The position numbers were made by a program, and so were the translations under genes. The notes under the pieces were generated by a model, which was not told the origin of the DNA, searched no databases, and saw only the letters and a list, made by a program, of their open reading frames with translations. This document shows positions 8,933 to 17,744 of a stretch of 64,000 nucleotides of DNA, piece by piece. The stretch comes from Enterobacter cloacae complex sp. ECNIH7. Lineage in GTDB: Bacteria; Pseudomonadota; Gammaproteobacteria; Enterobacterales; Enterobacteriaceae. Where the stretch lies: NCBI RefSeq assembly GCF_002208095.1, contig NZ_CP017990.1, positions 2,294,001 through 2,358,000 of the forward strand, in the 5' to 3' direction. Each line of letters starts with the position of its first letter. The stretch's first letter is position 1.

Positions 8933-9111
8933 ACTCACACTTTTTTCTTTATTTCGTCTGGCGCTGACGGTTCAGGACGGTAATTTACAAAGTGGACCAT
9001 TATTTTCATTAATTGATAGTTTCGACAGGGAAGCGTTGAGGGTTGGTTTATATTCCCGATGTCATCCTGTGTGCAGGAAATAACCCTTCATCGGAATAAG
9101 GAGTCAGGCTT

Positions 9112-9543
9112 ATGTATAAGAGCATTTTGATGCCTGTAGACGTGTTTGAAATGGATTTGAGCGACAAAGCGGTTCGCCACGCGGCAAACCTTGCGAAGGC
9201 AGAGGGCGCGTCGATTACCCTGGTCAACATTCTGCCTGCCAGCAGCCGGTCTCTGCTGCGCGGGTTCAACGCCGATATTAAAAAGTTTGAAGAGTATATG
9301 ACCGCAGAATCCGGTAAGAAAATGAACGAGTTAAAAAGACTTTTCGATATCGCCCCAGAGAATATTCATAGCATGGTGCGTTTTGGCAACGTCCGGGATG
9401 AAATTATCAGGCTGAGCAAGGAGGGGGAATATGATGCGATTGTCATCGGGTCGAAAAATCCGAGCATCACCACTCATCTGCTGGGTTCAAATGCGGAATC
9501 TATACTGCGCTACGCCACGATCCCGGTGTTAGTCGTTCGCTAA
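9112..9543 (+). CDS. Universal stress protein, UspG-like
   Basis: A 143-residue UspA-superfamily protein. The N terminus MYKSILMPVDVFEMDLSDKA is close to E. coli UspG, and the C-terminal nucleotide-binding motif is clear (IGSKNPSITTHLLGSNAESI, a G-x2-G-x9-GS type signature, then IPVLVVR). Such proteins bind ATP and accumulate in starvation or stress. UspG itself maps elsewhere in E. coli, so this may be a second, paralogous copy. It has a good AAGGAG ribosome site and stands alone, divergent from ydfZ and convergent with rspR. Confidence 0.85.
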   Translation: MYKSILMPVDVFEMDLSDKAVRHAANLAKAEGASITLVNILPASSRSLLRGFNADIKKFEEYMTAESGKKMNELKRLFDIAPENIHSMVRFGNVRDEIIRLSKEGEYDAIVIGSKNPSITTHLLGSNAESILRYATIPVLVVR

Positions 9544-9549
9544 TCACGC

Positions 9550-9572
9550 CGCCGCACCCGAAAGGGGCGGCG
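9550..9572. terminator. Hairpin between usp gene and rspR
   Basis: GCCGCACCC and GGGGCGGC pair around a GAAA tetraloop with one mismatch, in the 33-bp gap between the converging usp and rspR genes. It probably ends transcription from both sides, although T-runs are weak. Confidence 0.5.
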
Positions 9573-9576
9573 AATA

Positions 9577-10263
9577 TTACTCTTCGCTAAACCACTCGCT
9601 ATTTTCCTGACGAATAAGCTGCACGGATTCGCTAATTTCCTGCAGATGCAGCGTCATCGCTTTTTCCACACCGTTCGGGTCGCGTTTTTCCAGCGCGCTG
9701 AAAATATCATGATGCTGTCGGAGCAGCATTTCCGGCGGGGAGACGTGATCGAGGCTCATATAGCGCACGCGGTCAATGGTGGCCTTGATGTTCTCGATGG
9801 TGTCCCAGGCCAGCTGACAATCCGCGATCTGCGCCAGCTTCTGGTGGAATTCATCATCAAGCTGGAAGAAATCATTGAGCTGCTTACGGTCAATCGCAAT
9901 ACGCTGCTGGTGAAGGTTCTGCTCAAGCTGGTAACACTGGTTGTCGTTGATAAGCGTTGCGGCGCGGCGCGCCACCGCGCATTCAATGGCCTGGCGAACG
10001 AAACAGCCGTTGCGTACCTGAGAGAGTGAAATTTTGTTCACGTAGCTGCCGCGCTGCGGGCGGATCTGAATCAGTCCGTTTTCAGCAAGCTTAATAAACG
10101 CTTCACGTACCGGCTGACGGGAAACGTCAAAACGCACGGAGACCTCTTTTTCAGAAAGCGGCGTTCCCGGTGGGATCAGGCAATGGACAATATCACGTCG
10201 CAAAATGCGATAGATTTGCTGGTTAACGGGCTGGGTGGGATTGAGTTGCGATTCAGCGGCCAT
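9577..10263 (-). CDS. rspR: GntR/FadR-type transcriptional regulator RspR (YdfH)
   Basis: A 228-residue regulator with an N-terminal winged helix (about residues 15-80, including [24 protein letters not shown], a typical GntR recognition region split here by the family pattern) and a C-terminal FCD ligand domain (about 90-215). It matches E. coli RspR/YdfH throughout. The E. coli protein represses rspAB. The inducer is unknown but should be a sugar acid or derivative. The gene lies within 7 kb of rspA; shared leader motifs suggest control of rspAB, ydfI and itself. Confidence 0.94.
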   Translation of the reverse strand: MAAESQLNPTQPVNQQIYRILRRDIVHCLIPPGTPLSEKEVSVRFDVSRQPVREAFIKLAENGLIQIRPQRGSYVNKISLSQVRNGCFVRQAIECAVARRAATLINDNQCYQLEQNLHQQRIAIDRKQLNDFFQLDDEFHQKLAQIADCQLAWDTIENIKATIDRVRYMSLDHVSPPEMLLRQHHDIFSALEKRDPNGVEKAMTLHLQEISESVQLIRQENSEWFSEE

Positions 10264-10297
10264 GAGTTGTCATTTCTCAGAGAGTTAGCCTGAACAT

Positions 10298-10305
10298 ACT
10301 ACCAT
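10298..10305 (-). promoter_or_regulatory. Candidate autoregulatory RspR motif
   Basis: The minus strand reads ATGGTAGT, with flanks GA and AT, 35 bp upstream of the rspR start. The same 8-mer is in the rspA leader at 3142-3149. This suggests that RspR controls its own gene. Confidence 0.3.
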
Positions 10306-10326
10306 TCTTTTATAACCCGAAACAGA

Positions 10327-10344
10327 CCCGGCCCGCAGGCCGGG
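10327..10344 (-). terminator. Hairpin downstream of ydfG
   Basis: CCCGGCC and GGCCGGG form a 7-bp stem with loop CGCA just after the ydfG stop. On the minus strand it is followed by TCTGTTT, so it is a plausible terminator separating ydfG from the rspR promoter. Confidence 0.6.
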
Positions 10345-10354
10345 AAGGGCGGAT

Positions 10355-11101
10355 TTAGCCACGATGGACGCTAAGTCCTGCAAAACTCTGGCTGACTGGC
10401 ATCATTTCCACGGTATTGATGTTGACGTGTTTTGGCAGCGTCGCCACCCACCAGACCGTTTCGGTCACATCTTCCGGCGTCAGCGCGTTAGCATTTTCGT
10501 AGGTTTTGCCCGCTTTCGCGTCATCGCCTTTGAAACGCACGTTGGAAAACTCGGTGCCGCCCACCAGACCCGGCTCAATATCGGTGACGCGAATGGCGGT
10601 GCCGTGCAGGTCGGTACGCAGGTTAAGGCTGAACTGGCGCACAAACGCTTTCGTCGCGCCATAGACGTTGCCGCCTGCGTAAGGCCAGCTTCCGGCGGTG
10701 GAGCCAATGTTGATAATGTGGCCGCGGTTGCGCTCGACCATGCCCGGCAGCACCGCGCGGGTCATATAGACCAGCCCTTTGTTGTTGGTGTCGATCATGT
10801 TTTCCCAGTCTTCAACGCTAGCTTTGTGGGCTGGCTCCATGCCCAGTGCCAGACCGGCATTGTTGACCAGCACGTCGATGGCGCGCCACTCGGCGGGCAG
10901 GTTGGCAATCATCTCTTCAATGGCCGCGCGGTTACGCACGTCCAGCTGCGCGGTCAGGATGCTGTCGCCTAATTCGTCCTTCAGCTCCTGCAGGCGCTCC
11001 TGACGACGGCCCGTGGCAATAACCTTGTGCCCGTTGGCGACGAAGCGACGCGTGATGCTTTCACCAAAACCTGCCGTTGCCCCGGTAACTAAAATAATCA
11101 T
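10355..11101 (-). CDS. ydfG: NADP-dependent 3-hydroxy acid dehydrogenase YdfG
   Basis: A 248-residue classical short-chain dehydrogenase, nearly identical in layout to E. coli YdfG. It has the nucleotide-binding TGATAGFG motif (residues 6-13), NNAG, and the catalytic Ser/Tyr/Lys set (IGSTAG then YGATK). E. coli YdfG reduces malonic semialdehyde to 3-hydroxypropionate and oxidises L-allo-threonine and other 3-hydroxy acids, with NADP. The ATG at 11101 gives the MIILVTGA start, which matches E. coli; an upstream ATG would add five residues. It is transcribed away from dcp. Confidence 0.95.
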   Translation of the reverse strand: MIILVTGATAGFGESITRRFVANGHKVIATGRRQERLQELKDELGDSILTAQLDVRNRAAIEEMIANLPAEWRAIDVLVNNAGLALGMEPAHKASVEDWENMIDTNNKGLVYMTRAVLPGMVERNRGHIINIGSTAGSWPYAGGNVYGATKAFVRQFSLNLRTDLHGTAIRVTDIEPGLVGGTEFSNVRFKGDDAKAGKTYENANALTPEDVTETVWWVATLPKHVNINTVEMMPVSQSFAGLSVHRG

Positions 11102-11243
11102 CTCACTGTTCCTCAACGCTTTTTGTGTTGTACTAACATAGCACGGCCGCAGAGGGTGCGTTAAGGCAACATTTGTATGACGGCGTTGCAGGGGATGGCG
11201 GCCTGGCCTACTCTGGGAGGATACCCGTACTCAGGAGCGAAAG

Positions 11244-13277
11244 ATGACGGCCACGAATCCCTTTTTTGACATCAGCCTGCTGCCCTATCAGGCCCCCCAT
11301 TTTGATGAAATCAACGATAGCCACTATCGCCCGGCCTTCGATGAAGCGCTTCGCCAGAAGCGGGCGGACGTAGACGCCATTGTGTCCCAAACCGCTGCGC
11401 CGGACTTCACCAACACCGTGCTGGCGCTGGAGAAAAGCGGTGCCATGCTCTCGCGCGTCAGCAGCGTGTTCTTCGCCATGACCTCCGCGAATACCAATAC
11501 GTACCTGCAGGAGCTTGAGGAACAGTTCTCCACCGAGCTTGCCGCGCTGGCGAACGACATCTGGCTGAATGACGTGCTTTTCGCCCGCGTGGAGAGCGTC
11601 TGGCAGGACCGTGCCGCGCTGGACGCCGAATCCTGTCGGCTGGTCGAGGAGACGTATCAGCGGTTTATCCTGGCCGGCGCGCGTCTCAATGAAACGGAAA
11701 AAGCCGAGCTGAAGGCGCTGAATACCGAGGCGGCGACCCTGACCAGCCAGTTCAACCAGCGTCTGCTGGCTGCCGATAAGACGGGTGGGCTGGTGGTGGA
11801 TTACGCGCACCAGCTTGATGGGCTCAGCGCCAGCGAGATTGCCGACGCGGCGCAGGCTGCCGCGGAGCGAGGGCTAAACGATCGCTGGTTGATCCCGCTT
11901 CTGAACACGACCCAGCAGCCCGCGCTTTCCGCGCTGCGCAATCGTCAGACCCGCGAAAACCTGTTCAACGCTGGCTGGACGCGCACCCAGAAAGGGGATG
12001 AAAACGACACTCGCGATCTGGTCCTCCGCCTTACGGCGCTGCGTGCGCGGCAGGCCCGCCTGCTGGGCTTTGAGGATTACGCCAGCTGGAGCATCGCCGA
12101 CCAGATGGCGAAAACTCCGGACGCCGCGCTGACCTTTATGCGCGGCATTGTGCCTGCCGCCCGTGCCCGTGCTGAGCGCGAGCAGGCCGATATTCAGAAA
12201 GTGATTGATGACGAACAGGGCGGTTTCACCGTGCAGGCCTGGGACTGGGCCTTTTATGCCGAGCGCGTGCGTCAGGCAAAATATGCCCTCGATGAATCGC
12301 AAATCAAACCCTATTTTGCGCTCAATACCGTTTTGCACGACGGCGTATTCTGGGCCGCAAGCCAGCTGTTTGGCATCCGCTTTGTGGAGCGCTTCGATAT
12401 CCCGGTGTATCACCCGGACGTCCGCGTCTGGGAAATTTTCGACCACACCGGTGAGGGCATGGCGCTGTTTTACGGCGACTTCTTTGCCCGCGATTCCAAG
12501 CAGGGCGGGGCCTGGATGGGGAATTTCGTCGAGCAATCCTTCGAGCTAGCTGCCCGTCCGGTGATCTACAACGTCTGTAACTACCAAAAACCGGCTAACG
12601 GCGGCGTTGCGCTTCTCTCCTGGGATGACGTGATCACCCTGTTCCACGAGTTTGGCCATACGCTGCACGGTCTGTTTGCCAGCCAGCGTTTCGCCACGCT
12701 CTCCGGGACCAATACGCCGCGCGATTTCGTTGAATTCCCGTCGCAGATCAACGAACACTGGGCCAGCCATCCACAGGTGTTTACCCACTACGCCCGCCAT
12801 TACGAAACCGGTGAACCGATGCCGGAGGCGCTGCGTGAAAGCATGCTCAACGCGACCCATTTCAACAAGGGTTATGACATGACGGAGCTGCTGGCTGCCG
12901 CGCTGCTGGACATGAACTGGCACGGGATTAGCGAAGCCGTTTCGAGCGTTGACGAGTTTGAAGCGGCAGCACTGAAAAAAGAGGGGCTGGATCTGCCCGC
13001 CGTACCGCCGCGCTATCGCAGCAGCTTTTTTGCCCATATTTTCGGCGGCGGCTACGCGGCGGGATATTACGCCTACCTGTGGACGCAAATGCTGGCGGAC
13101 GACGGCTATCAGTGGTTTGTTGAACAGGGCGGCCTGACTCGTGAAAACGGGCAAAAATTCCGCGAGGCGATTTTGTCCCGTGGTAACAGCACGGATCTGG
13201 CTGAACTTTATCGGCAGTGGCGCGGGCACGATCCGAAGATTGAACCGATGCTGGAAAATCGCGGGTTGAGCGAATAG
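11244..13277 (+). CDS. dcp: Dipeptidyl carboxypeptidase Dcp (M3 metallopeptidase)
   Basis: A 677-residue zinc metallopeptidase of family M3; E. coli Dcp is 681. The HEFGH motif at residues 468-472 supplies two zinc ligands and the catalytic glutamate, with the third ligand in the following EFPSQINEHW segment. The enzyme removes dipeptides from the C termini of peptides in the cytoplasm during protein turnover. There is no signal peptide. The ATG at 11244 follows GGAGCGAAAG. It is a single gene ended by a strong terminator. Confidence 0.96.
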   Translation: MTATNPFFDISLLPYQAPHFDEINDSHYRPAFDEALRQKRADVDAIVSQTAAPDFTNTVLALEKSGAMLSRVSSVFFAMTSANTNTYLQELEEQFSTELAALANDIWLNDVLFARVESVWQDRAALDAESCRLVEETYQRFILAGARLNETEKAELKALNTEAATLTSQFNQRLLAADKTGGLVVDYAHQLDGLSASEIADAAQAAAERGLNDRWLIPLLNTTQQPALSALRNRQTRENLFNAGWTRTQKGDENDTRDLVLRLTALRARQARLLGFEDYASWSIADQMAKTPDAALTFMRGIVPAARARAEREQADIQKVIDDEQGGFTVQAWDWAFYAERVRQAKYALDESQIKPYFALNTVLHDGVFWAASQLFGIRFVERFDIPVYHPDVRVWEIFDHTGEGMALFYGDFFARDSKQGGAWMGNFVEQSFELAARPVIYNVCNYQKPANGGVALLSWDDVITLFHEFGHTLHGLFASQRFATLSGTNTPRDFVEFPSQINEHWASHPQVFTHYARHYETGEPMPEALRESMLNATHFNKGYDMTELLAAALLDMNWHGISEAVSSVDEFEAAALKKEGLDLPAVPPRYRSSFFAHIFGGGYAAGYYAYLWTQMLADDGYQWFVEQGGLTRENGQKFREAILSRGNSTDLAELYRQWRGHDPKIEPMLENRGLSE

Positions 13278-13295
13278 AGCCAGCCTCGTCTGAAA

Positions 13296-13326
13296 AAAGA
13301 ACCGGGCTTTACGCCTGGTTTTTTTA
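13296..13326 (+). terminator. Rho-independent terminator of dcp
   Basis: ACCGGGC (13301-13307) pairs with GCCTGGT (13313-13319), and is followed by seven T residues. It lies 24-49 bp after the dcp stop. The remaining 270 bp up to the next gene is very AT-rich and contains no gene. Confidence 0.85.
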
Positions 13327-13522
13327 TAGGCTCCAACGTGCTTGTAACGTCTTCTGAAAAAAAGTTTTAATATGCGTTCTTTATAAATAAAACAGGTGAG
13401 ATTAAAACTTACTTCGAACAGTATATTTAATTTATCGAGTTTAGGTAGTAAAAGAGTTAATGATTAATAATTTGATCTGGGTTAGAGAAATCAAATATTC
13501 TTTAATCTCATATTTTTAGCTA

Positions 13523-13549
13523 TAAATTTTTGTTATTTTGTGCCGATAA
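13523..13549 (+). promoter_or_regulatory. Sigma-28 (FliA) flagellar promoter for the GGDEF-EAL gene
   Basis: TAAATTTT, 11 bases, then GCCGATAA. The E. coli FliA consensus is TAAAGTTT-N11-GCCGATAA, so the match is 7/8 at -35, exact spacing, and 8/8 at -10. The start codon at 13598 would be roughly 40 bases from the expected transcription start. This is one of the clearest promoter matches in the window and places the downstream gene in the late flagellar regulon. Confidence 0.8.
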
Positions 13550-13597
13550 ATGAAAGTGGTATACAAATCGACGTAGTAGCAGTTAAGAAGGCGAAAG

Positions 13598-16180
13598 ATG
13601 ACCCTACCTCTGAACAATCCGGGCTTCACCGACACCGAGCCTTCTAAAGGCCTGATAAATAAAACCTTTACCTATATTGTAACGTTGTTGATAAGTATTT
13701 TTATTGCGGCAATAATTTCCCTGCTAATAATAAAAGATAATGTGAATGAAATCAGCGACACGCATGATGAATTTTTGTTAAGGAAAGCCCTCGATACCCG
13801 CCAGGAAAGCATGCGAAGTCATTTGAAAGACAATGCCGAGTGGGGAGATGCCTACAAACATCTTCATCTGAACACTGACGTTCACTGGGCATGGGATAAG
13901 CAGAACCTGGGCAAATCCCTGTATGACAACTTTGGCTACGAAGGGGTGTTTGTTCTCTCGCCGGAAGGGAGCACTCGATACAGCGTCGTTGACGGGAAGC
14001 TGAAGCTTCAGGAGCTGGAGCGCTGGTTAGACAAATCAACCAAAGACCGTTTACTCCATGAGTTGAGTATAAAAAAGGGAGTGCCGGTTTCTGTGCTAGC
14101 GCTTATCGATTCCGTGCCGGCCATTGTTTCTGCGGAATGGATAACGACGGGCGATGATACGAGCGTGCAAACCCTGCCCGGAAAACCGTCGACAATGGTG
14201 TTTATAGACAAGTTAACGGCTAAAAAACTCCTCACGATTGGGCAGGATGCCGGTATCCAGAACGTTCGTACTTCTCCCGCTACAGCCACTTCTCAAATAA
14301 ATAATCAGACAGAATTTACCTTAAGCACCCAGAATGGGGATGTGAAAATTATCTGGGACGGTGAAAATCCCGGCCAGGCGTTAATAATTTATTTTTTGCC
14401 ATTGCTCATTCTTTCCGTCGTTCTGACGGTATCGATGACGGTGATATTAATGCGCCATATTATGCACAAGGCGAGAATGCTTGATGAAAATACTTTTCTC
14501 CTCGAGCAGGCGCGGTTGAATCTTATTACGAGTGAAAAACGATTTCGGGACGTCAGTGAAACAACCAGCGACTGGTTCTGGGAAACAGATTTATCTTTAA
14601 GGATAACGTGGCTATCGGGTCGTTTTTCTACAATAACGGGATATGAAAATAGCAAATGGATAGGCCGCAGGTTAGATGAACTCTTTCCGTCGACAAGCGG
14701 ATTATCACATGACTGCGCCAGGCAGCGGGACTTAACCGAACGCTTTGAATTTAAAAACTGTCCTTATACTCACGCGCAACAATCCACCTCATATTGCACG
14801 CTTCTGGCAAAATTTTCTGCTCAGCCTGATGGAACGGTGGTGTTGCGAGGCGCGGCAACCGACGTTTCTCAGGAAGTTGAAGCAACAAAACGCGTGGAGT
14901 TCCTGTCACGCCATGATGAATTAACCGGTCTGCCGAACCGGTATCATATTAAGGAATTTCTGGCTGGCAAGTTAGCGAAAGAAGACCTTAACCACTATCC
15001 CTTTGCCATGATTTGCCTTGATTTAGACAAGTTTAAACCCGTCAATGATATTTTCGGGCACTCCACCGGCGATGCCCTGCTTGGCGAGGTCGCTTCACGT
15101 CTTAAAGATTGCGTTCGTCGAGGTGATTTTGTCGCACGGCAGGGAGGGGATGAATTTATGCTTCTCCTCGGCAACACCAGCCAGCAAGACCAGATTGAGG
15201 AGGTGTGTCGTCGCATCGTGCAAGAACTTAACCGTCCTTTCGCCATTGAGGGCAATGATGTGGCGATAGGCGTAAGCATGGGCATTGCGCTGGCTCCCCG
15301 GGATAGCAGCAGCGCAAACGATCTTCTCCGCTACGCGGATATTGCGCTGTATCAGGCGAAACAATCCGGCAGAAACCGATGGGTCTATTACCGCCCGGAT
15401 ATGTCGGAAAAGTTGACCGAACGCAGGAAACTGGAATTAGAACTCAAGACCGCGATTCGCGAAGAACAGCTCTACCTGGTTTACCAGCCGCGTTATAACC
15501 TCCGGTATTCTACTATTGATGCCGTCGAAGCGCTGGTGCGCTGGCAGCACCCGGCTCGGGGGACCATAATGCCCGATCAGTTTATTCCGCTGGCAGAAGA
15601 AACCGGGCTGATTATTAGCCTGAGCAACTGGGTCATACGCAAAGCCAGTACGGAGACGAAAGACAAATTGCCGGGATTATCGGTCTCCGTCAATATTTCT
15701 GCTATCGAATTCCAGGCAAGCGATCTTGCCGAAAGGATAAAAGAGATCCTTCACGAAACGGGGCTTGAACCCAACCGGCTGGAAATTGAAGTGACTGAAA
15801 ATGTTACGCTATCCGATCCTGAAAAAACCTTGCAGACCATGAAGTCTCTCAAAAAAATGGGCGTCCGCATTCTGATTGACGATTTCGGTACCGGCTATGC
15901 CTCACTGAGCTATCTGCGGAAGTTTCAGTTTGACGGGCTTAAGCTCGACAAGAGCTTTATTTTTACCCTGGGGGACTCGCCGCAGAACCAGTCAGTCGTG
16001 GAGAAAATTATCGACCTGGGGAAAGCCTATTCCATGGCGGTAACCGCAGAAGGGGTGGAGACCGCCGAACAGCTGTCTTTTCTAAAAAAGAATAAATGTG
16101 ATGAAGTTCAGGGCTACTTACTTGGAAAACCGGCCGCCATTACGGACTTAAATTTAAACGCCAACAGAGTAAATCTCTAA
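13598..16180 (+). CDS. Membrane CHASE4-PAS-GGDEF-EAL cyclic-di-GMP signalling protein
   Basis: An 860-residue inner-membrane protein. TM1 lies near residues 24-46. A periplasmic sensor region that looks like CHASE4 (about 50-255, with DTRQESMRSHLKDNAEWGDAY) is followed by TM2 near 262-285, a PAS domain (about 312-425), GGDEF (about 433-595) and EAL (about 605-850). The GGDEF motif at about 516-520 is intact and is preceded by RRGD, a correctly spaced I-site. EAL is intact (EALVRW, about 643), as are EVTEN, DDFGTGYASL and EGVET. Both catalytic activities are possible; in such hybrids the phosphodiesterase often dominates. A sigma-28 promoter lies upstream and a hairpin terminator downstream, so it is a single-gene flagellar-regulon unit. 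The ligand sensed is unknown. There is no E. coli counterpart at this position. Confidence 0.9.
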   Translation: MTLPLNNPGFTDTEPSKGLINKTFTYIVTLLISIFIAAIISLLIIKDNVNEISDTHDEFLLRKALDTRQESMRSHLKDNAEWGDAYKHLHLNTDVHWAWDKQNLGKSLYDNFGYEGVFVLSPEGSTRYSVVDGKLKLQELERWLDKSTKDRLLHELSIKKGVPVSVLALIDSVPAIVSAEWITTGDDTSVQTLPGKPSTMVFIDKLTAKKLLTIGQDAGIQNVRTSPATATSQINNQTEFTLSTQNGDVKIIWDGENPGQALIIYFLPLLILSVVLTVSMTVILMRHIMHKARMLDENTFLLEQARLNLITSEKRFRDVSETTSDWFWETDLSLRITWLSGRFSTITGYENSKWIGRRLDELFPSTSGLSHDCARQRDLTERFEFKNCPYTHAQQSTSYCTLLAKFSAQPDGTVVLRGAATDVSQEVEATKRVEFLSRHDELTGLPNRYHIKEFLAGKLAKEDLNHYPFAMICLDLDKFKPVNDIFGHSTGDALLGEVASRLKDCVRRGDFVARQGGDEFMLLLGNTSQQDQIEEVCRRIVQELNRPFAIEGNDVAIGVSMGIALAPRDSSSANDLLRYADIALYQAKQSGRNRWVYYRPDMSEKLTERRKLELELKTAIREEQLYLVYQPRYNLRYSTIDAVEALVRWQHPARGTIMPDQFIPLAEETGLIISLSNWVIRKASTETKDKLPGLSVSVNISAIEFQASDLAERIKEILHETGLEPNRLEIEVTENVTLSDPEKTLQTMKSLKKMGVRILIDDFGTGYASLSYLRKFQFDGLKLDKSFIFTLGDSPQNQSVVEKIIDLGKAYSMAVTAEGVETAEQLSFLKKNKCDEVQGYLLGKPAAITDLNLNANRVNL

Positions 16181-16210
16181 ATCGCGCTTTCACTCAGGGC
16201 TGCGTAAATG

Positions 16211-16237
16211 AAAAACCGGGCTTCGTGCCCGGTTTTT
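16211..16237. terminator. Bidirectional terminator between GGDEF-EAL gene and uspF
   Basis: AAAAACCGGGC pairs with GCCCGGTTTTT around a short TTCGT loop. Poly-A and poly-T on the two sides allow it to act in both directions for the converging genes. Confidence 0.9.
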
Positions 16238-16280
16238 GTTATCCGCTATCCGTTCGTATCCACGAGCGTAACGCCGCTTT

Positions 16281-16715
16281 CTATCTCACGACCAGGACAG
16301 GGCATTTCGCATGCCGAACCACTGCCGCAGCGTTCGAACCCAACAGATACGTCGATATGTCAGGTTTGTGGGAAGCGATGATAATCAGGTCGGCATCGAT
16401 CGTGTCAGCGAGCTTAAGGATTTGATCCTTTGGAGATCCCGTCACGGCGTGAGTCTGTACCTTGTCTGGAGGAATTTTGAATTGCTTAACGATTTCATCC
16501 AGCTTCGCTAAGGCCGCGTGCTGGAACTCTTTCAGCTTCGGCATTTCTACCGAATAGGCCAGGCCTAATGATGAATAATACGGAAGCGATGGAATGACGG
16601 TAAGAAAGTGAACTTTAGCTGTGTTAAGTGCTGTATGTGCCTGAACGAAGGGGATAACCATGTGCGTCAGGCTATCCTCCGAAATGTCAATTGGAACCAA
16701 AATTGAATTATACAT
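16281..16715 (-). CDS. uspF: Universal stress protein UspF
   Basis: A 144-residue universal stress protein with the same length as E. coli UspF and clear sequence identity ([10 protein letters not shown] at the start, [19 protein letters not shown] in the middle). The ATP-binding signature is [20 protein letters not shown], followed by CPVLVVR. E. coli UspF is linked to fimbriation and adhesion and binds nucleotide as a dimer. A strong GGAGGGACAA ribosome site precedes the ATG. In E. coli uspF lies near ompN and nifJ and not far from ldhA; those neighbours are absent here. Confidence 0.93.
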   Translation of the reverse strand: MYNSILVPIDISEDSLTHMVIPFVQAHTALNTAKVHFLTVIPSLPYYSSLGLAYSVEMPKLKEFQHAALAKLDEIVKQFKIPPDKVQTHAVTGSPKDQILKLADTIDADLIIIASHKPDISTYLLGSNAAAVVRHAKCPVLVVR

Positions 16716-16840
16716 TTGTCCCTCCTGAGTGTTTTTTACACAATTCAGGGTAGACCGTTAATTTCAGGAAAACAGAGAGCAAGCTGTCATAACGGGTACA
16801 AATTTCGGTTATGTGATAGGCGTACAGTGAAACCTGGCCG

Positions 16841-16864
16841 TCATTCCGTCATTCCGTCATTCCG
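16841..16864. repeat. Short tandem repeat (TCATTCCG)x3
   Basis: Three perfect head-to-tail copies of an 8-bp unit overlap the 3' end of the DUF1330 gene. The gene's TGA stop is inside the last copy, so gain or loss of copies would change only the untranslated tail. Confidence 0.85.
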
Positions 16865-17147
16865 TCGTGACAATGAACATTCTCGCCTCCTGAGCGAGCT
16901 GGCGTTCAGCCTTAATCGGCGCATATTTTTCCGAATGATAGAAGGCAAGGGCCAGCTCCAGGGTAGGGAATTCAAAAATGCCCGCATAGGGTAACGGCTC
17001 CACTTCCCCTTCCAGGAGCTGTGCGACAGCACCAAAATGAACGATTTTACCTCCTGCCTCTTCTAATGCAGACGTGAAGCGGGGGGCAAGGCTGGCCTGT
17101 CTGGCTGGATCAATAACGCGTAAGTTGATATGAACAAAGGCTGGCAT
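16857..17147 (-). CDS. DUF1330 family protein
   Basis: A 96-residue protein of the DUF1330 dimeric alpha-beta barrel family. The segment YAGIFEFPTLELALAFYHSEKYAPIKAER is the conserved core, where the strand and the FxSxxY helix follow each other. Structures of relatives resemble ferredoxin-like monooxygenases, but catalytic roles are not established. It is divergent from a MarR regulator that starts 68 bp away; the shared intergenic space suggests that the regulator controls it. Confidence 0.8.
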   Translation of the reverse strand: MPAFVHINLRVIDPARQASLAPRFTSALEEAGGKIVHFGAVAQLLEGEVEPLPYAGIFEFPTLELALAFYHSEKYAPIKAERQLAQEARMFIVTTE

Positions 17148-17215
17148 AGGCGTTCCATAAGCATGACAAATAATGTATATACAGTATTAACTTTAGCATT
17201 GATTGTCGAGATGAA

Positions 17216-17671
17216 ATGATGAACAACATTGATGTTGCGCTGTTGAAGACCATCCCGGAAGTCTGCCCGGCATTTCAGGCGCGCGCTACCGCCAGGGCTA
17301 TTACGCGCTATTACAATGCCTGCTTCAGACCGTTTGAGCTGACCGCCGAGCAGTTCAGCCTTTTGGTTGGCATCGGGGGTTCCCCAAATGAAACCGTTGC
17401 GGTACTCGCCGCCAGAGCCGGGGTGGATGCGACCACGCTGAGTCGAAATATCCGCAGTCTGGAATCGCGCGGCATTATCGACTCGGCTGGAGGCCGTGGA
17501 CGTGCAGGGAAACGACTCATCCTGACAGCTGAGGGCTGGCGTCTGCTCGAGGAGCTCATCCCGGTCTGGCAATCCGCTAAACAAGAATTGTCCCATCTTG
17601 TGGGCAGCGAGCAGCTCTTCCTGACGACGGAAATGATGAAACGCCTGGCTAAAATCAGCACAGCTTTATGA
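17216..17671 (+). CDS. MarR family transcriptional regulator
   Basis: A 151-residue winged-helix regulator. The helix-turn-helix is visible as VAVLAARAGVDATTLSRNIRSLESRGII (about residues 62-90, split by the turn), followed by the basic wing GGRGRAGKRLILT. N- and C-terminal helices would form the dimer interface. MarR proteins bind palindromes and respond to small aromatic or oxidising ligands. It is divergent from the DUF1330 gene, its probable target. The start MMNN at 17216 or the ATG three bases later are both possible. Confidence 0.85.
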   Translation: MMNNIDVALLKTIPEVCPAFQARATARAITRYYNACFRPFELTAEQFSLLVGIGGSPNETVAVLAARAGVDATTLSRNIRSLESRGIIDSAGGRGRAGKRLILTAEGWRLLEELIPVWQSAKQELSHLVGSEQLFLTTEMMKRLAKISTAL

Positions 17672-17709
17672 ATATCTCCGCGTCACCGTTCGTTTCCGGC
17701 TAAACGGCA

Positions 17710-17744
17710 AAGCCTAAACCGGGCGTAACGCCCGGTTTAGGCTT
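17710..17744. terminator. Perfect 16-bp bidirectional terminator
   Basis: AAGCCTAAACCGGGCG (17710-17725) pairs perfectly with CGCCCGGTTTAGGCTT (17729-17744) around the loop TAA. It separates the converging MarR and MgtC genes and touches the mgtC-like stop codon. Confidence 0.85.
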
